Source: Vreelandella neptunia
GTDB taxonomy: Bacteria > Pseudomonadota > Gammaproteobacteria > Pseudomonadales > Halomonadaceae
Assembly: GCF_022489065.1 (NCBI RefSeq)
Contig: NZ_JAKVTW010000006.1
Location: forward strand, 1-64,000
Direction of reading: 5' to 3'
DNA length: 64,000 bases
The notes under the pieces: model-generated
What the model saw: only the letters and a program-made list of their open reading frames with translations
Told to the model about the DNA's origin: nothing
The model's database searches: none
Part shown: piece by piece, positions 24,942 to 34,076 of the stretch
How the letters are laid out: every line of letters begins with the position of its first letter
Numbering within the stretch: the first letter of the stretch is position 1
Program-made: the position numbers and the translations under genes

Positions 24942-26669
24942 ATGAAAGTAAACGATTCATGGCTCGCATGGGCGGTGTTAGTCCTCACACTGACTTTTTC
25001 CAGTCTATGCGCGGCGCAAACTCAAGGAGGAGAGAGCGAAGATAGCCGGTGGTTTACCATCGATACGTTAAATAATGGGCTTGGTGCCCCCCCTGAAGAG
25101 GTGAATCGGGTAACACCACGGGAAGCGATCAGGAGCTTTCTGGATCTGACGGATCAGGATGAGTATGAAGCCGCTGCTCATATGCTCAATCTCGCCGAAT
25201 TCTCAGACGAGGAGCAACGCGAACAGGGGAGTGAGCTAGCCCGGCAGCTAGCGGAAATTTTTCAACGCGGCGAGTGGCTGACCGTCTCTGACCTGCCAGG
25301 GCGAGAAGACGCCGTGATTGAAGACCCCGCGGGACAAAATCCCCGCGTTGGCGAGACCCGTCGCAATGTTGAAGTCTCCTCTCTAAAAGCCGATGGCGAA
25401 ACCTACGATATTCGATTGGGTAGATACCGTGTAGGTGAACAGGAGCCGGTGTGGCTGATCATGCCGATCAGCGTGTCGTATATACCCGTGCTGTATGAGC
25501 AATACGGCCCCTCAATGCTGGAAAGCTATATCCCTGAGCGCCTGCAGTCTTCATTTGGCATCTTGAGGATTTGGGAGTGGATTGCCATTCCCGTTTTCTT
25601 GCTGTTCATTGTCATGGTCGGGTGGGGTGTCCACCGCTTGATTGGATTAATGTCAAAATGGCTGCCTTCTGGGATGTCGAGCATTTTTGCCAGCCAAATT
25701 GGCATGCCCGCAGCGTTGATTGCGATGTCGCTGGTTACCCAGATGCTGCTGGATTATGTGGTGTCTTTTTCGGCGGTCGCCACGACCACTTTCCGGGTGT
25801 TGTTAATCAGTATTTTAGCCTGGGGGGTGGGCACGATTGCGCTGCGCTTAGTGGATACTATTATGCTGCGTTTGACGCGGCGTATCGTGGGCGAAATCGA
25901 CGACACTAAGCCTAGAGATGAGCGCAGGCTACTGACGTCACTCTACGCGTTGCGTCGAGCCATTATTCTGATCACCGTGACCGGTGTATCAATCTACATA
26001 TTGGGTCAGGTTCAGCTCTTCGAAACGCTTGGCTTATCCATTCTGGCTTCTGCCAGCGTATTAGCCGTCTTAGTCGGTGTGGCGGGACAAACGGTTCTTG
26101 GCAATATTCTTTCGTCGTTTCAGCTATCGTTTGCCAAGCCCATACGTATTGGCGACCTGGTGATCTTTGAAGGCGAGTGGTGCTATGTAGAAGGTATCTT
26201 TTATACCTTTATCCGGCTTAGGTCCTGGGATGAGCGGCGTTTGATTGTGCCCGTCACTTACTTTACCTCCAAGCCTTTCCAGAACCTCTCGGTCAAGAGC
26301 ACTAAAATGTATCGGTTCTTGGAGCTAACGCTTCACCTGAGTGCTGATATAGGGCTGTTAAGAGATAAATTTATCGAATTCGCTAAAGAAGAAGATAGCG
26401 TTATCGAGCACCATAAACTGCTCTGTTACGTGACCGCGCAAACAGGCACGGCGCAAACGGTCACCTGTTATCTCATGACCTCAGACCCGTTAGCCGGTTG
26501 GACAGCGGAAATGAACGTGCGCGAGAAACTGCTGGCCTTTATCCGTGATAACCACCCAGAGTGGTGGCCAAGAGACATTGTGGTGATCAGTCACAACGAT
26601 ATCGCCCGTGGGTCGCAAGGGAAAAGCTCGGGGGAAATGGATAGTGTTGAGGTGAAGCCATCAGAGTAG
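24942..26669 (+). CDS. MscS family mechanosensitive channel
   Basis: 575 residues from the ATG at 24942, where TAAGG lies about six bases upstream; an ATG at 24927 is in frame. A signal peptide and a periplasmic N-terminal domain (about 30-205) precede about four membrane helices. The pore helix AVLVGVAGQTVLGNILSSFQLSF and the MscS beta domain (IRIGDLVIFEGEWCYVEGIF) follow. It should release solutes on hypo-osmotic shock, apt for a halophile. The extended N-terminus is like YbdG/MscK-type relatives. The 190-bp upstream gap shows no clear element. Confidence 0.9.
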   Translation: MKVNDSWLAWAVLVLTLTFSSLCAAQTQGGESEDSRWFTIDTLNNGLGAPPEEVNRVTPREAIRSFLDLTDQDEYEAAAHMLNLAEFSDEEQREQGSELARQLAEIFQRGEWLTVSDLPGREDAVIEDPAGQNPRVGETRRNVEVSSLKADGETYDIRLGRYRVGEQEPVWLIMPISVSYIPVLYEQYGPSMLESYIPERLQSSFGILRIWEWIAIPVFLLFIVMVGWGVHRLIGLMSKWLPSGMSSIFASQIGMPAALIAMSLVTQMLLDYVVSFSAVATTTFRVLLISILAWGVGTIALRLVDTIMLRLTRRIVGEIDDTKPRDERRLLTSLYALRRAIILITVTGVSIYILGQVQLFETLGLSILASASVLAVLVGVAGQTVLGNILSSFQLSFAKPIRIGDLVIFEGEWCYVEGIFYTFIRLRSWDERRLIVPVTYFTSKPFQNLSVKSTKMYRFLELTLHLSADIGLLRDKFIEFAKEEDSVIEHHKLLCYVTAQTGTAQTVTCYLMTSDPLAGWTAEMNVREKLLAFIRDNHPEWWPRDIVVISHNDIARGSQGKSSGEMDSVEVKPSE

Positions 26670-26700
26670 GTGGCCGCTAAGCAGCGCTACTTTCTCGTGT

Positions 26701-26733
26701 ATAGCAATTTGCTATTTATCGCATTTTGCTATA
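26701..26733. promoter_or_regulatory. Palindromic operator of the higBA operon
   Basis: ATAGCAA-T-TTGCTAT at 26701-26715 is a perfect 7+1+7 palindrome. A second half-site TTGCTATA at 26726-26733 follows. It is 30-60 bp upstream of the toxin start and overlaps an AT-rich promoter. Type II antitoxins with HTH domains bind such palindromes to repress their own operon. Confidence 0.65.
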
Positions 26734-26762
26734 GTATGGTTATATAAATGAGGGTTTAGCTA

Positions 26763-27053
26763 GTGCACGTCATCACACAGAAGCGTATTTGGGAAGCTAT
26801 AGAAGCAAACCCGAATACTGCCACTGCCCTAGAAGCATGGTATCGGCTGATGAAGTCTAATGACCCAAAAGATTTCAATGCCATGAAAGCGCTATTCCCA
26901 GCCACTGATAAAGTGGGAAACTTTCACGTTTTTGACATAGGTGGCAACAAGCTGAGGTTAATCGCTGTTGTTCATTATCAGATTAAAAAAGTATTTATCC
27001 GCCATATCCTTGATCACAAAGAGTATGACAAGGGTAAGTGGAAAAAGGAGTGA
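26763..27053 (+). CDS. higB: HigB-type toxin of a type II toxin-antitoxin system
   Basis: 96 residues starting at GTG 26763. It matches the E. coli YgjN/HigB family: MHVITQKRIWEA, LKSNDPKDF-like spacer, HVFDIGGNKLRLIAVVHY and the C-terminal HILDHKEYDKG with the conserved His and Lys residues. HigB toxins are RelE-fold mRNA interferases that cut translated mRNA on the ribosome. The antitoxin gene starts 3 bp after its stop. Toxin-first order is normal for higBA. Confidence 0.9.
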   Translation: MHVITQKRIWEAIEANPNTATALEAWYRLMKSNDPKDFNAMKALFPATDKVGNFHVFDIGGNKLRLIAVVHYQIKKVFIRHILDHKEYDKGKWKKE

Positions 27054-27055
27054 CT

Positions 27056-27487
27056 ATGCACGCACTCGTTGAGCAAGCGACGGAACACTGGGTTTATCTT
27101 GCCCCTCTTCTTAGCGATCCACATTCCGAAGCTGAATACGATGCCCGGGTCGAGGCGCTTGATGAAATTCTTGATCTTGTCGGTGACGATGAGACACACC
27201 CACTTGCCGGCCTGGCGAATCGCTTGGGTGATATCATTGAGTCCTATGATGAAGCACATCGCCCGATGCCTGAGGTGTCTGGAAATGAGGTACTTCGCTA
27301 CCTTATGCAAGAGCATGGGATAGCGCAGAGCGAGCTACCTGAAATTGGCGCTCAATCGGTGGTGTCTGAAGTTCTCAGTGGGCGCCGCAAGCTGAACTGG
27401 CGCCAAATCTGCGAGCTTTCGGAGCGGTTTGGCATCGCAACCGACTCGTTTAAAGAACCCAGGGAAAAGCTACGCGTTTTGACCTGA
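27056..27487 (+). CDS. higA: HigA-type antitoxin with XRE helix-turn-helix
   Basis: 143 residues from the ATG at 27056, with AAGGAG five bases upstream. The N-terminal helical region (about 1-80) should neutralise HigB. The C-terminal XRE HTH (about 85-125) reads VLRYLMQEHGIAQSELPEIG and VVSEVLSGRRKLNWRQ. It binds the palindrome upstream and represses the pair. No frameshift or truncation is seen, so the module looks intact. Confidence 0.9.
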   Translation: MHALVEQATEHWVYLAPLLSDPHSEAEYDARVEALDEILDLVGDDETHPLAGLANRLGDIIESYDEAHRPMPEVSGNEVLRYLMQEHGIAQSELPEIGAQSVVSEVLSGRRKLNWRQICELSERFGIATDSFKEPREKLRVLT

Positions 27488-27621
27488 TAAAGCTTTATGG
27501 CACTGAGACTACCGAAGTACTACAAGTGAACGCTTTCTACATCACTTTCACTCTTTTTACTGTGCTTGGTAAGTATCATGGTGAGGAAAGGGAAGTTTAT
27601 GGTGAAAGATGGGTTGGCTAG

Positions 27622-28377
27622 ATGCGTTTAAATATGGTGCAGCGTTTACTACCCGGCTGGGGCGTTACTTATGGCCCACCGGGTGAAGGCCCTTTTCCAG
27701 CCATTATGTTGCTGCATGGTTCTGAAGGCGCATGGGCGGGGTGGAGCCATCGTGACGCGATGTTATTAGCTGCCCATGGCTTCCTGGCGTTCCCTTATGG
27801 TTACTCAAGCGGCGGTAATGCATGGAATGCGGGGCATATTATTGATTACCCACTGGACCGCAGTGTGGAAGCTTTTCAAGCCCTAAGAGAATTTCGTTTC
27901 ACTGATGAACGAGTTGGGCTGTATGGCATCTCACGCGGCGCCGAGCATGCGTTATTGCTCGCCTCCCTCATGGCAAGAGATGAGATTGAAGGCGCACCGG
28001 ATGCGATTGCCGCGCATAGCCCGCCCGATGCTGTGTGCGGTGCCTTTGATTCACGTAGTTTTCGCGATGCGGGTGACCCGGGCTGGCAAGCCTGGGATGT
28101 CAGCAAACGCGCCTGGACATGGCGTGATAGTCACGAAGGCTTGCTGCCGACCACGCCGATAGAAATTGAGCGCTACCCTGGGCCGCTGTTTCTTTCCCAT
28201 GGCACGCAAGACCGAATGTGGTCGGTTGAAATGACCAAGCGCTTGGAAAAACGCCTGCGTGAGAATGGCCGCAGCCCGGAAGTACACTATTACGAAGGTG
28301 AAGATCATATACCTAGCAGCGCTGGGCAGAATAAGCACCACGAGCTGCTTCTGGACTTCTTTTCAAAGCACCTTTAA
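27622..28377 (+). CDS. Dienelactone hydrolase / BAAT-like alpha/beta hydrolase
   Basis: 251 residues. The oxyanion region is MLLHGSEGAWAG, the nucleophile is GISRGAEH (Ser in GxSxG-like context), Asp lies in LSHGTQDRMWSV and the His in EGEDHIPSS, giving a complete triad. The BAAT C-terminal family resemblance suggests hydrolysis of thioesters or esters; the substrate is unknown. No strong ribosome site precedes ATG 27622 and an ATG at 27634 is also possible. It lies alone between higBA and the converging aas gene. Confidence 0.85.
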   Translation: MRLNMVQRLLPGWGVTYGPPGEGPFPAIMLLHGSEGAWAGWSHRDAMLLAAHGFLAFPYGYSSGGNAWNAGHIIDYPLDRSVEAFQALREFRFTDERVGLYGISRGAEHALLLASLMARDEIEGAPDAIAAHSPPDAVCGAFDSRSFRDAGDPGWQAWDVSKRAWTWRDSHEGLLPTTPIEIERYPGPLFLSHGTQDRMWSVEMTKRLEKRLRENGRSPEVHYYEGEDHIPSSAGQNKHHELLLDFFSKHL

Positions 28378-28418
28378 ACCTTGAATTCATAGAATAAAGA
28401 TTCGGCATTTTCCCACCC

Positions 28419-28448
28419 AAAAAGCCCCTCCTGGCAGCAAAGAGGGGC
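28419..28448 (-). terminator. Terminator of the LplT-Aas gene
   Basis: On the minus strand GCCCCTC and GAGGGGC (7-bp stem, 11-base loop) are followed by TTTTT, 44 bp downstream of the aas stop. The plus strand lacks a T-run, so it serves the minus-strand gene. Confidence 0.75.
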
Positions 28449-28491
28449 AGCCTTCATGATGGTATAGTATCTCTACTCTCTAGCTTAGCGC

Positions 28492-31400
28492 CTATTTCGT
28501 GTCTGCCAACTGCGCCTCAGCCAAACGTTTCGCCCCTACAAAATCCGCTTTTCCAGAACCAAGGTGGGGAATTGTCTCCACCGTCAACCAGTGGCTGGGG
28601 ATCATCATGGCTGGCGTACCGTTGGCGAGCATGGCGGTTTTGATGGTGTTGGCGTTTAGCGCTGTTTCTGAGAGCAGTACAACGCGCTCGCCTTTGCGGT
28701 TATCTGGAATGTTCACCGCCATTAGCTCATTCTCTGGTTCCTCTAGAGCCGCTTTAACGGCCGCTTCAACGGCGCTGAGACTGATCATTTCGCCGCCGAT
28801 CTTGGCAAAGCGGGCGTAGCGGTCAATTAGGGTTAAAAAACCATCCTCATCAACAAAGCCTTTATCGCCAGTTACGTACCAGCATTGGCCATCAATCTCC
28901 CTTAGCGCTTGGGCGGTAAGTCGAGGGTTGTTAAGGTAACCCTGCATTATTTGCGGGCCGCTGATCAATATCATGCCCGGCTCGCCGGTGGGCAGCTCTT
29001 CAAAGCTATCCGGGTCAACGATTTTAAAGCTGGTGCCGGGCAGTGGCATGCCAACGGAACCTAGCTTACTCCCGCGTTGGATCTGTTGGTAATGAACGCC
29101 CATGGCATCGGGTAGATTCACCGAGGCGACGGGGGCGATTTCGGTGGCGCCGTACCCTTCATAAATAGGTTTGTGAAATTTTAGGGCAAAGCTGGTGCGC
29201 ACATTTTCATCGAGCTTCTCAGCCCCAGCAACCACGATTCTCAAGCTTTGCAGCATCAGCGGATGCACCTTTTGGCTGCGTACAAACAGACGGAGAAAAC
29301 TTGAGGTGCCGAACATGATAGTGGCTTTGTGCTTGGCAATAGCGCCCGCAATGCCTGGGGCATCGGTGGGGTCGGGGTGGCAGATAAGCGGCAACCCTTC
29401 AATTAAAGGCAATAGCTGGGTGACTGTGAGGCCAAAGGCGTGAAACAGCGGTAGCGAACCCATCACGACGTCATTGCTCTGAGTATTCAGTACATCAGAG
29501 GTCTGTTTGATATTGGCCATTAGGTTGCGGTGGCTCAACATGACGCCTTTAGGGGCGCCTTCACTGCCACTTGAGAACAGGATGGCAGCGGTGGCGTTGG
29601 CATTATGGCTATGACAGAAACCAAGCTGTATTAGCCAAGTCGGCAATATTCGAACCGCAAGCCAAGTAGACAAGCGCTCGGCGTGGCCAATGGAGGTTTG
29701 CAGGGTTTCCAGATACACCGCCTGCTTCTTGCTAAGTAACAGGCTAACGTCGAGCCCGCGCTGCTCAAGCTTCTTCACAAAGCGTTGTGAGGTGAAAACA
29801 GTGGTGATTTCCGCCTGGGAAAGGGCCGATTCCAGTGCTGCGTGATCGGCGGTGTAGTTAAGATTTACTACCGTTTTACCGGCCAAAAGCGTCGCCATAT
29901 TGGCAATAACACCAGCACTGCTGGTGGGCAGTAGCAGGCCTACGTTCTGCCCTGGGTTGAGTTTGCGAATACGTTTTGCCAGTAGCAGGCTGGCGGTAAG
30001 TGCCTGGCTTGCGTTGAGCGGTTTGCCAAGCGTATCCGCCAAGGCAAGGTTACTTGGACGACGTTTAACGCTTTGAATCCAGGCATTGGGAAGTGTGGGT
30101 AGATCCCCCATTGCCCGCTGCCAAGAGCGGGTAGCCTGCTCAAAAATACGCCTTTTAAGTACATCGGCAGGGGTATCTTTAGGCAGCGGTTTACCAAACG
30201 CGACGACGACTGAACGGTGCAACGGCGCATTGCGCAGCTCTTTTAATTTGCTGGAGGAGCGAGAGAACTGGCTACCCCACAGGCCGCGCAGGTAGAACGG
30301 TACGATCTTGACATCCGGGTTGGCCATTTGACAGGCGCGCTCATAGCCGCGGCGAAATTCGCCTAGCTGGCCATTACGGCTAATCGCGCCTTCAGGAAAC
30401 AGGCACACCACCTCGCCTGCGTTGAGTTGTTCAGCGACATCGGCCAGTGCCTGTTCGGCACCGCTGCCACGCTCGATGGGAATACAGCCCAGCGCTTTTA
30501 AAAACCAGTTGAGGTACCAGCGCTGGTAAACCGATCTGAGCATGACAAAGCGTACCGGGCGAGGGCTGGCGATTTGCACCATGGCCCAGTCCACCCAACT
30601 GATATGGTTGCCCAATAACAGCACGCCGCCCTGGGCAGGCAGATTCTGCAAGCCATGCACATCGACTCGATAGCGGCGTGTCAGCAGGAAGCTCAACAGA
30701 AAGCGCACCAAACTCTGCGGCAGCTTAACAATCGTGTAGCCACCGCCGACCATCGCCACGGTGGCGATGAGTAGCAGCAGGTAGTGGCTGTCTACACCTG
30801 CCAGGGCGAACAGTGCCGTGAGCACCAAAAAGCCCAGCATGGCAATGTTTTGAATCCAGTTATTGGCGGCCAGCACTGTGCCTAACTCGTTGTCGGCGGC
30901 GTGAAACTGGATCAGGGCGTTAAGCGGCACAATAAACAGCCCACCCATCATGCCGATAAATACAAAGTTAAGCGCCTGGCTGCCGGGCGTGGTTAACATC
31001 GGCAGGCACCACAACCCCACGGCCACCCCAACAGCGCCTACAGGAATCAGTCCGGTCTCGATACGGTTGTGAGAGAGCTTGCTTGCCAGCATGGAGCCCA
31101 GCGCAATCCCGATACCGCTAGCGGCGAGAATGCCTTGTAGAACCAGAGTGTTATCGATACTGAGAGCATCTTTGGCATAGGCCGGGAAGGCAGCTAGAAG
31201 CACTTGGCCCACCGACCAAAAGGTGGCAAGACCGATAATGGAGAGTCTTATAACGGGCTGGCGGACGATAAGCTGCAGGTTATCTTTCAGCGCAGTACCC
31301 TGAATATAGCGCTGCCAGGTCAGCGGGGTATCCGGTCGCGTGATGTTATCCAGCGGCATATGGTAAAGCGTTGCCACCTGGATAGCGCTATTGAGCACCA

Positions 31401-31959
31401 GTAGCCAGCCCAGCGGCGCAATTTGACGCAACAGCTGCGCCGGAGTGTGATCTTCTGGCGACACCCAGGTCTCAAACAGTGCAGTAAACGCCACGGTGCC
31501 CGCCAGAATGGCGCCAATCGTGACGGCTTGGGTCAGCCCGTTAGCTTCCGCCAGTCGCGGCTTGCCGAAAAGCCCTTTGACCAAGCCGTATTTGGCCGGG
31601 GAGTAAAAGGCCGATTGAATGGCCAGCAGTAGCGTCATCGCGAACGCCAGCCAAAACCATCCCTGATAGTAAGCAGCGGTAATGCCCAGAGAAACCACCA
31701 CGGCGACCCAGGCAGATGCACGTAGAATGCGTACCTTGGGGTAGCTGTCGGCAACGTGACCAGCGGGGCTAAACAGTAAGATAAACGGCAGTAAAATTAA
31801 CCCATTCACCAGTGCTGTGAGCACGACCTGTGTTTCGCCATCGTAACTTTTGAAGATCGTATTTTGAATGACAATCTTGTGCCCCAAATCCACAAAGGCA
31901 TTGAGAAAAATGGCGATCAGGTAGGGCCAGGCGCCCGGTATGCGCAGCAGTCGATGCAT
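28492..31959 (-). CDS. aas: Fused LplT flippase / acyltransferase / acyl-ACP synthetase (Aas)
   Basis: 1155 residues with three units in one chain. Residues 1-420 are a 12-helix MFS transporter like LplT. Residues 430-620 are a PlsC-type acyltransferase with HISWVD (His452, Asp457) and FPEGAISR. Residues 640-1140 are an AMP-binding synthetase with FSSGSEGAPKGV and YVTGDKGF. In E. coli LplT flips lysophosphatidylethanolamine inward and Aas re-acylates it; here the steps are joined covalently. The gene is monocistronic with its own terminator. Confidence 0.93.
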   Translation of the reverse strand: MHRLLRIPGAWPYLIAIFLNAFVDLGHKIVIQNTIFKSYDGETQVVLTALVNGLILLPFILLFSPAGHVADSYPKVRILRASAWVAVVVSLGITAAYYQGWFWLAFAMTLLLAIQSAFYSPAKYGLVKGLFGKPRLAEANGLTQAVTIGAILAGTVAFTALFETWVSPEDHTPAQLLRQIAPLGWLLVLNSAIQVATLYHMPLDNITRPDTPLTWQRYIQGTALKDNLQLIVRQPVIRLSIIGLATFWSVGQVLLAAFPAYAKDALSIDNTLVLQGILAASGIGIALGSMLASKLSHNRIETGLIPVGAVGVAVGLWCLPMLTTPGSQALNFVFIGMMGGLFIVPLNALIQFHAADNELGTVLAANNWIQNIAMLGFLVLTALFALAGVDSHYLLLLIATVAMVGGGYTIVKLPQSLVRFLLSFLLTRRYRVDVHGLQNLPAQGGVLLLGNHISWVDWAMVQIASPRPVRFVMLRSVYQRWYLNWFLKALGCIPIERGSGAEQALADVAEQLNAGEVVCLFPEGAISRNGQLGEFRRGYERACQMANPDVKIVPFYLRGLWGSQFSRSSSKLKELRNAPLHRSVVVAFGKPLPKDTPADVLKRRIFEQATRSWQRAMGDLPTLPNAWIQSVKRRPSNLALADTLGKPLNASQALTASLLLAKRIRKLNPGQNVGLLLPTSSAGVIANMATLLAGKTVVNLNYTADHAALESALSQAEITTVFTSQRFVKKLEQRGLDVSLLLSKKQAVYLETLQTSIGHAERLSTWLAVRILPTWLIQLGFCHSHNANATAAILFSSGSEGAPKGVMLSHRNLMANIKQTSDVLNTQSNDVVMGSLPLFHAFGLTVTQLLPLIEGLPLICHPDPTDAPGIAGAIAKHKATIMFGTSSFLRLFVRSQKVHPLMLQSLRIVVAGAEKLDENVRTSFALKFHKPIYEGYGATEIAPVASVNLPDAMGVHYQQIQRGSKLGSVGMPLPGTSFKIVDPDSFEELPTGEPGMILISGPQIMQGYLNNPRLTAQALREIDGQCWYVTGDKGFVDEDGFLTLIDRYARFAKIGGEMISLSAVEAAVKAALEEPENELMAVNIPDNRKGERVVLLSETALNANTIKTAMLANGTPAMMIPSHWLTVETIPHLGSGKADFVGAKRLAEAQLADTK

Positions 31960-32073
31960 GGTTATATCGCCTTATCGTTTCCTGGTGATTGTGCACTGCC
32001 AGCAGTATACCGTCATTGCGCTTATCTGCTCTTGCGGGATGTCGGCACTCAGGTGGCACCGCAAGCTATCAAG

Positions 32074-33009
32074 CTAAAGCGATGCATCACGAAAGTGAGC
32101 GGCTTCTTGTGTTAGCCACCCGATAAAGCGAGCCACTGCCGGGGGTGCTTCCCCATCACTAGGCAAAATCAGATCGTAGGCAAAGGGTGAGCCAAGAGGG
32201 TAGTGTTCTCCAAAAGGGCGCACCAAAACACCGCTAGCGAGCCGATCAGCCACCAGCGGGTAGCTGGCCAGTACGACGCCTTGGCCGGCAATGGCCTGAT
32301 CAAGCGCTAAGCTGAAGAGCGAATAGTGGCGCTGATTAGGTTTCTTCCCCATCGCTACCCCAGTGCTTTTGAACCAGTCGCTCCAGTTAGGGATGTGGCG
32401 GCTAGCATGGCTACACCAATCTACCGTAAGCAGTGTCTGCGCTAATAAATCGCTAGGGGTTTGTAGCATTTCCTGCGTTAATAAGGTCGGGGAGCAAACC
32501 GGAAATAGCGTGTCTTCGAATAAGCGTAGGCTGTTGACCCCATACCATGGCCCTTGGCCATAGCGCAGCGATAAGCGTGCTCTATTAGGCAGCCACAGCG
32601 GCGGCATTAAACGCGCCTCGGCATCCAGAGAGATTTCTATTTGATGCTCATTCGTTTCAAAGCCGGGTAAGCGGGGGAGTAGCCAGAGTTGTAGGAACGA
32701 GGGTGGTGCGCTCAGTAGTAATTGAAAAGCTTGTTCTGAACGCTCGGTGACGTTCTGTACGCCGCTGGCGATGCGCAAAAGGCCCGCTTGCACATCTTCA
32801 GCAAGCAATCGGCCTGCTTCGGTAACACAAACCCCATTGGCGTGCCTTTCAAAGAGCGCCACCCCCAAATGATCTTCCAGCTGTTTAACTTGACGACTAA
32901 CCGCGCCAGGCGTCACCCCTATACGGTGAGCTGCGGCTTTGAAGCTGTTATCTCGCACGGCCTCGGCAAACGCGCGCAAGGCATTCAGCGGTAGCCTTTC
33001 AATTCTCAT
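32074..33009 (-). CDS. LysR family regulator (GcvA-like)
   Basis: 311 residues from the ATG at 33009 (MRIERLPLNALRAF, the usual opening of GcvA-like LysR proteins); an upstream in-frame ATG at 33084 is unlikely because it would run into the EamA promoter. The HTH reads AAAHRIGVTPGAVSRQVKQLE at about 25-45 and the ligand domain spans about 90-300. It is divergent from an EamA transporter gene 98 bp away, which is its probable target. The 114 bp between it and aas shows nothing. Confidence 0.92.
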   Translation of the reverse strand: MRIERLPLNALRAFAEAVRDNSFKAAAHRIGVTPGAVSRQVKQLEDHLGVALFERHANGVCVTEAGRLLAEDVQAGLLRIASGVQNVTERSEQAFQLLLSAPPSFLQLWLLPRLPGFETNEHQIEISLDAEARLMPPLWLPNRARLSLRYGQGPWYGVNSLRLFEDTLFPVCSPTLLTQEMLQTPSDLLAQTLLTVDWCSHASRHIPNWSDWFKSTGVAMGKKPNQRHYSLFSLALDQAIAGQGVVLASYPLVADRLASGVLVRPFGEHYPLGSPFAYDLILPSDGEAPPAVARFIGWLTQEAAHFRDASL

Positions 33010-33106
33010 AGCGTGAGTTTTCCTAAGCCTAGGTCTGATAAGTAATCGTTTGTGGGCTGTAGCGCTTCCTGGTGCAATGGTCACCTTGATTTTACCGGAG
33101 TGCGTA

Positions 33107-34021
33107 ATGAATCATCAAAGGACGGCCTCAGTTATTTCTACTCCCTCTCAACGTAAGTCGGTGGATACCACGGCAGCATCATTAATGCTGCTGTTTTGTT
33201 TGGTTTTGGGATTTCAGCAGGTAGCGATCAAAGGCGTGGCTGAGGATATCTCACCCATGGTGCAGATAGCGCTGCGCTCTGCTATCGCTGGGTGCTTGGT
33301 GGTATTACTGGCCTATTGGCGGGGCATTCGCTGGGACGATATCAGCCACCACTGGCAGCCTGGGTTGTTAGTTGGCCTTGGGTTTGCTGCTGAGTTTGCT
33401 TTTGTCGCCTGTGGGCTAACCTACACACTGGCATCGCACATGTCGGTCTTTCTATACACGGCACCTATCTTCGCTGCCTTGGGATTACACCTATGGGTGC
33501 CGGGTGAGCAGCTCTCAAGCCGACAGTGGTGGGGCGTTGGTTTGGCGTTTCTGGGTATGGTGATTGCCATGGCGCCAAGTGGTGCCTATGGCATCGATAT
33601 TATCATTGGCGATGCGCTGGGTTTGCTTGCTGGTCTCTCGTGGGCAGCCACGACTATTGTGATCCGCAAAACCTCGCTTTCCGAAGCGCCCGCAGAGCTC
33701 ACTTTGAGCTATCAACTGAGTGTGACAGCGCTGCTGCTGCTGCCAGTGTCGGCGCTGTCGGGGCAGTTAATGAGCGCGCAGTTTACTTCCATGGCGGTTG
33801 CTAGCCTCGCTTTTCAGGCGCTGATTATTTCGTTTGCCGCACTGATGCTGTGGTTCACATTACTACGTCGCTATCGCGCGTCCCAGTTGGGCGTGTTCTC
33901 TTTTCTAGGCCCGCTTTTCGGCGTGCTTTTTGGTACCCTGTTGCTAAATGAGCCGCTCAGTATCAATTTCGTGCTGGGTGGTGGCGTTATTTTAGCGGGT
34001 ATTGTCCTGGTGACGCGCTAA
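33107..34021 (+). CDS. EamA/DMT family transporter
   Basis: 304 residues from the ATG at 33107, with GGAG seven bases upstream; the longer frame from 33050 would extend into the LysR promoter. About ten membrane helices in two EamA repeats are visible (near residues 25-150 and 165-300). Motifs include LGFQQVAIKGVAEDISP and GVLFGTLLLNEPLS. Such proteins export or import metabolites; the substrate is unknown. Probably controlled by the divergent LysR protein. Confidence 0.88.
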   Translation: MNHQRTASVISTPSQRKSVDTTAASLMLLFCLVLGFQQVAIKGVAEDISPMVQIALRSAIAGCLVVLLAYWRGIRWDDISHHWQPGLLVGLGFAAEFAFVACGLTYTLASHMSVFLYTAPIFAALGLHLWVPGEQLSSRQWWGVGLAFLGMVIAMAPSGAYGIDIIIGDALGLLAGLSWAATTIVIRKTSLSEAPAELTLSYQLSVTALLLLPVSALSGQLMSAQFTSMAVASLAFQALIISFAALMLWFTLLRRYRASQLGVFSFLGPLFGVLFGTLLLNEPLSINFVLGGGVILAGIVLVTR

Positions 34022-34076
34022 ATGATTCGCTCTCAGTTGCGCTTCCACCTCTTCCACAATGGTTACAGAAATAGCT

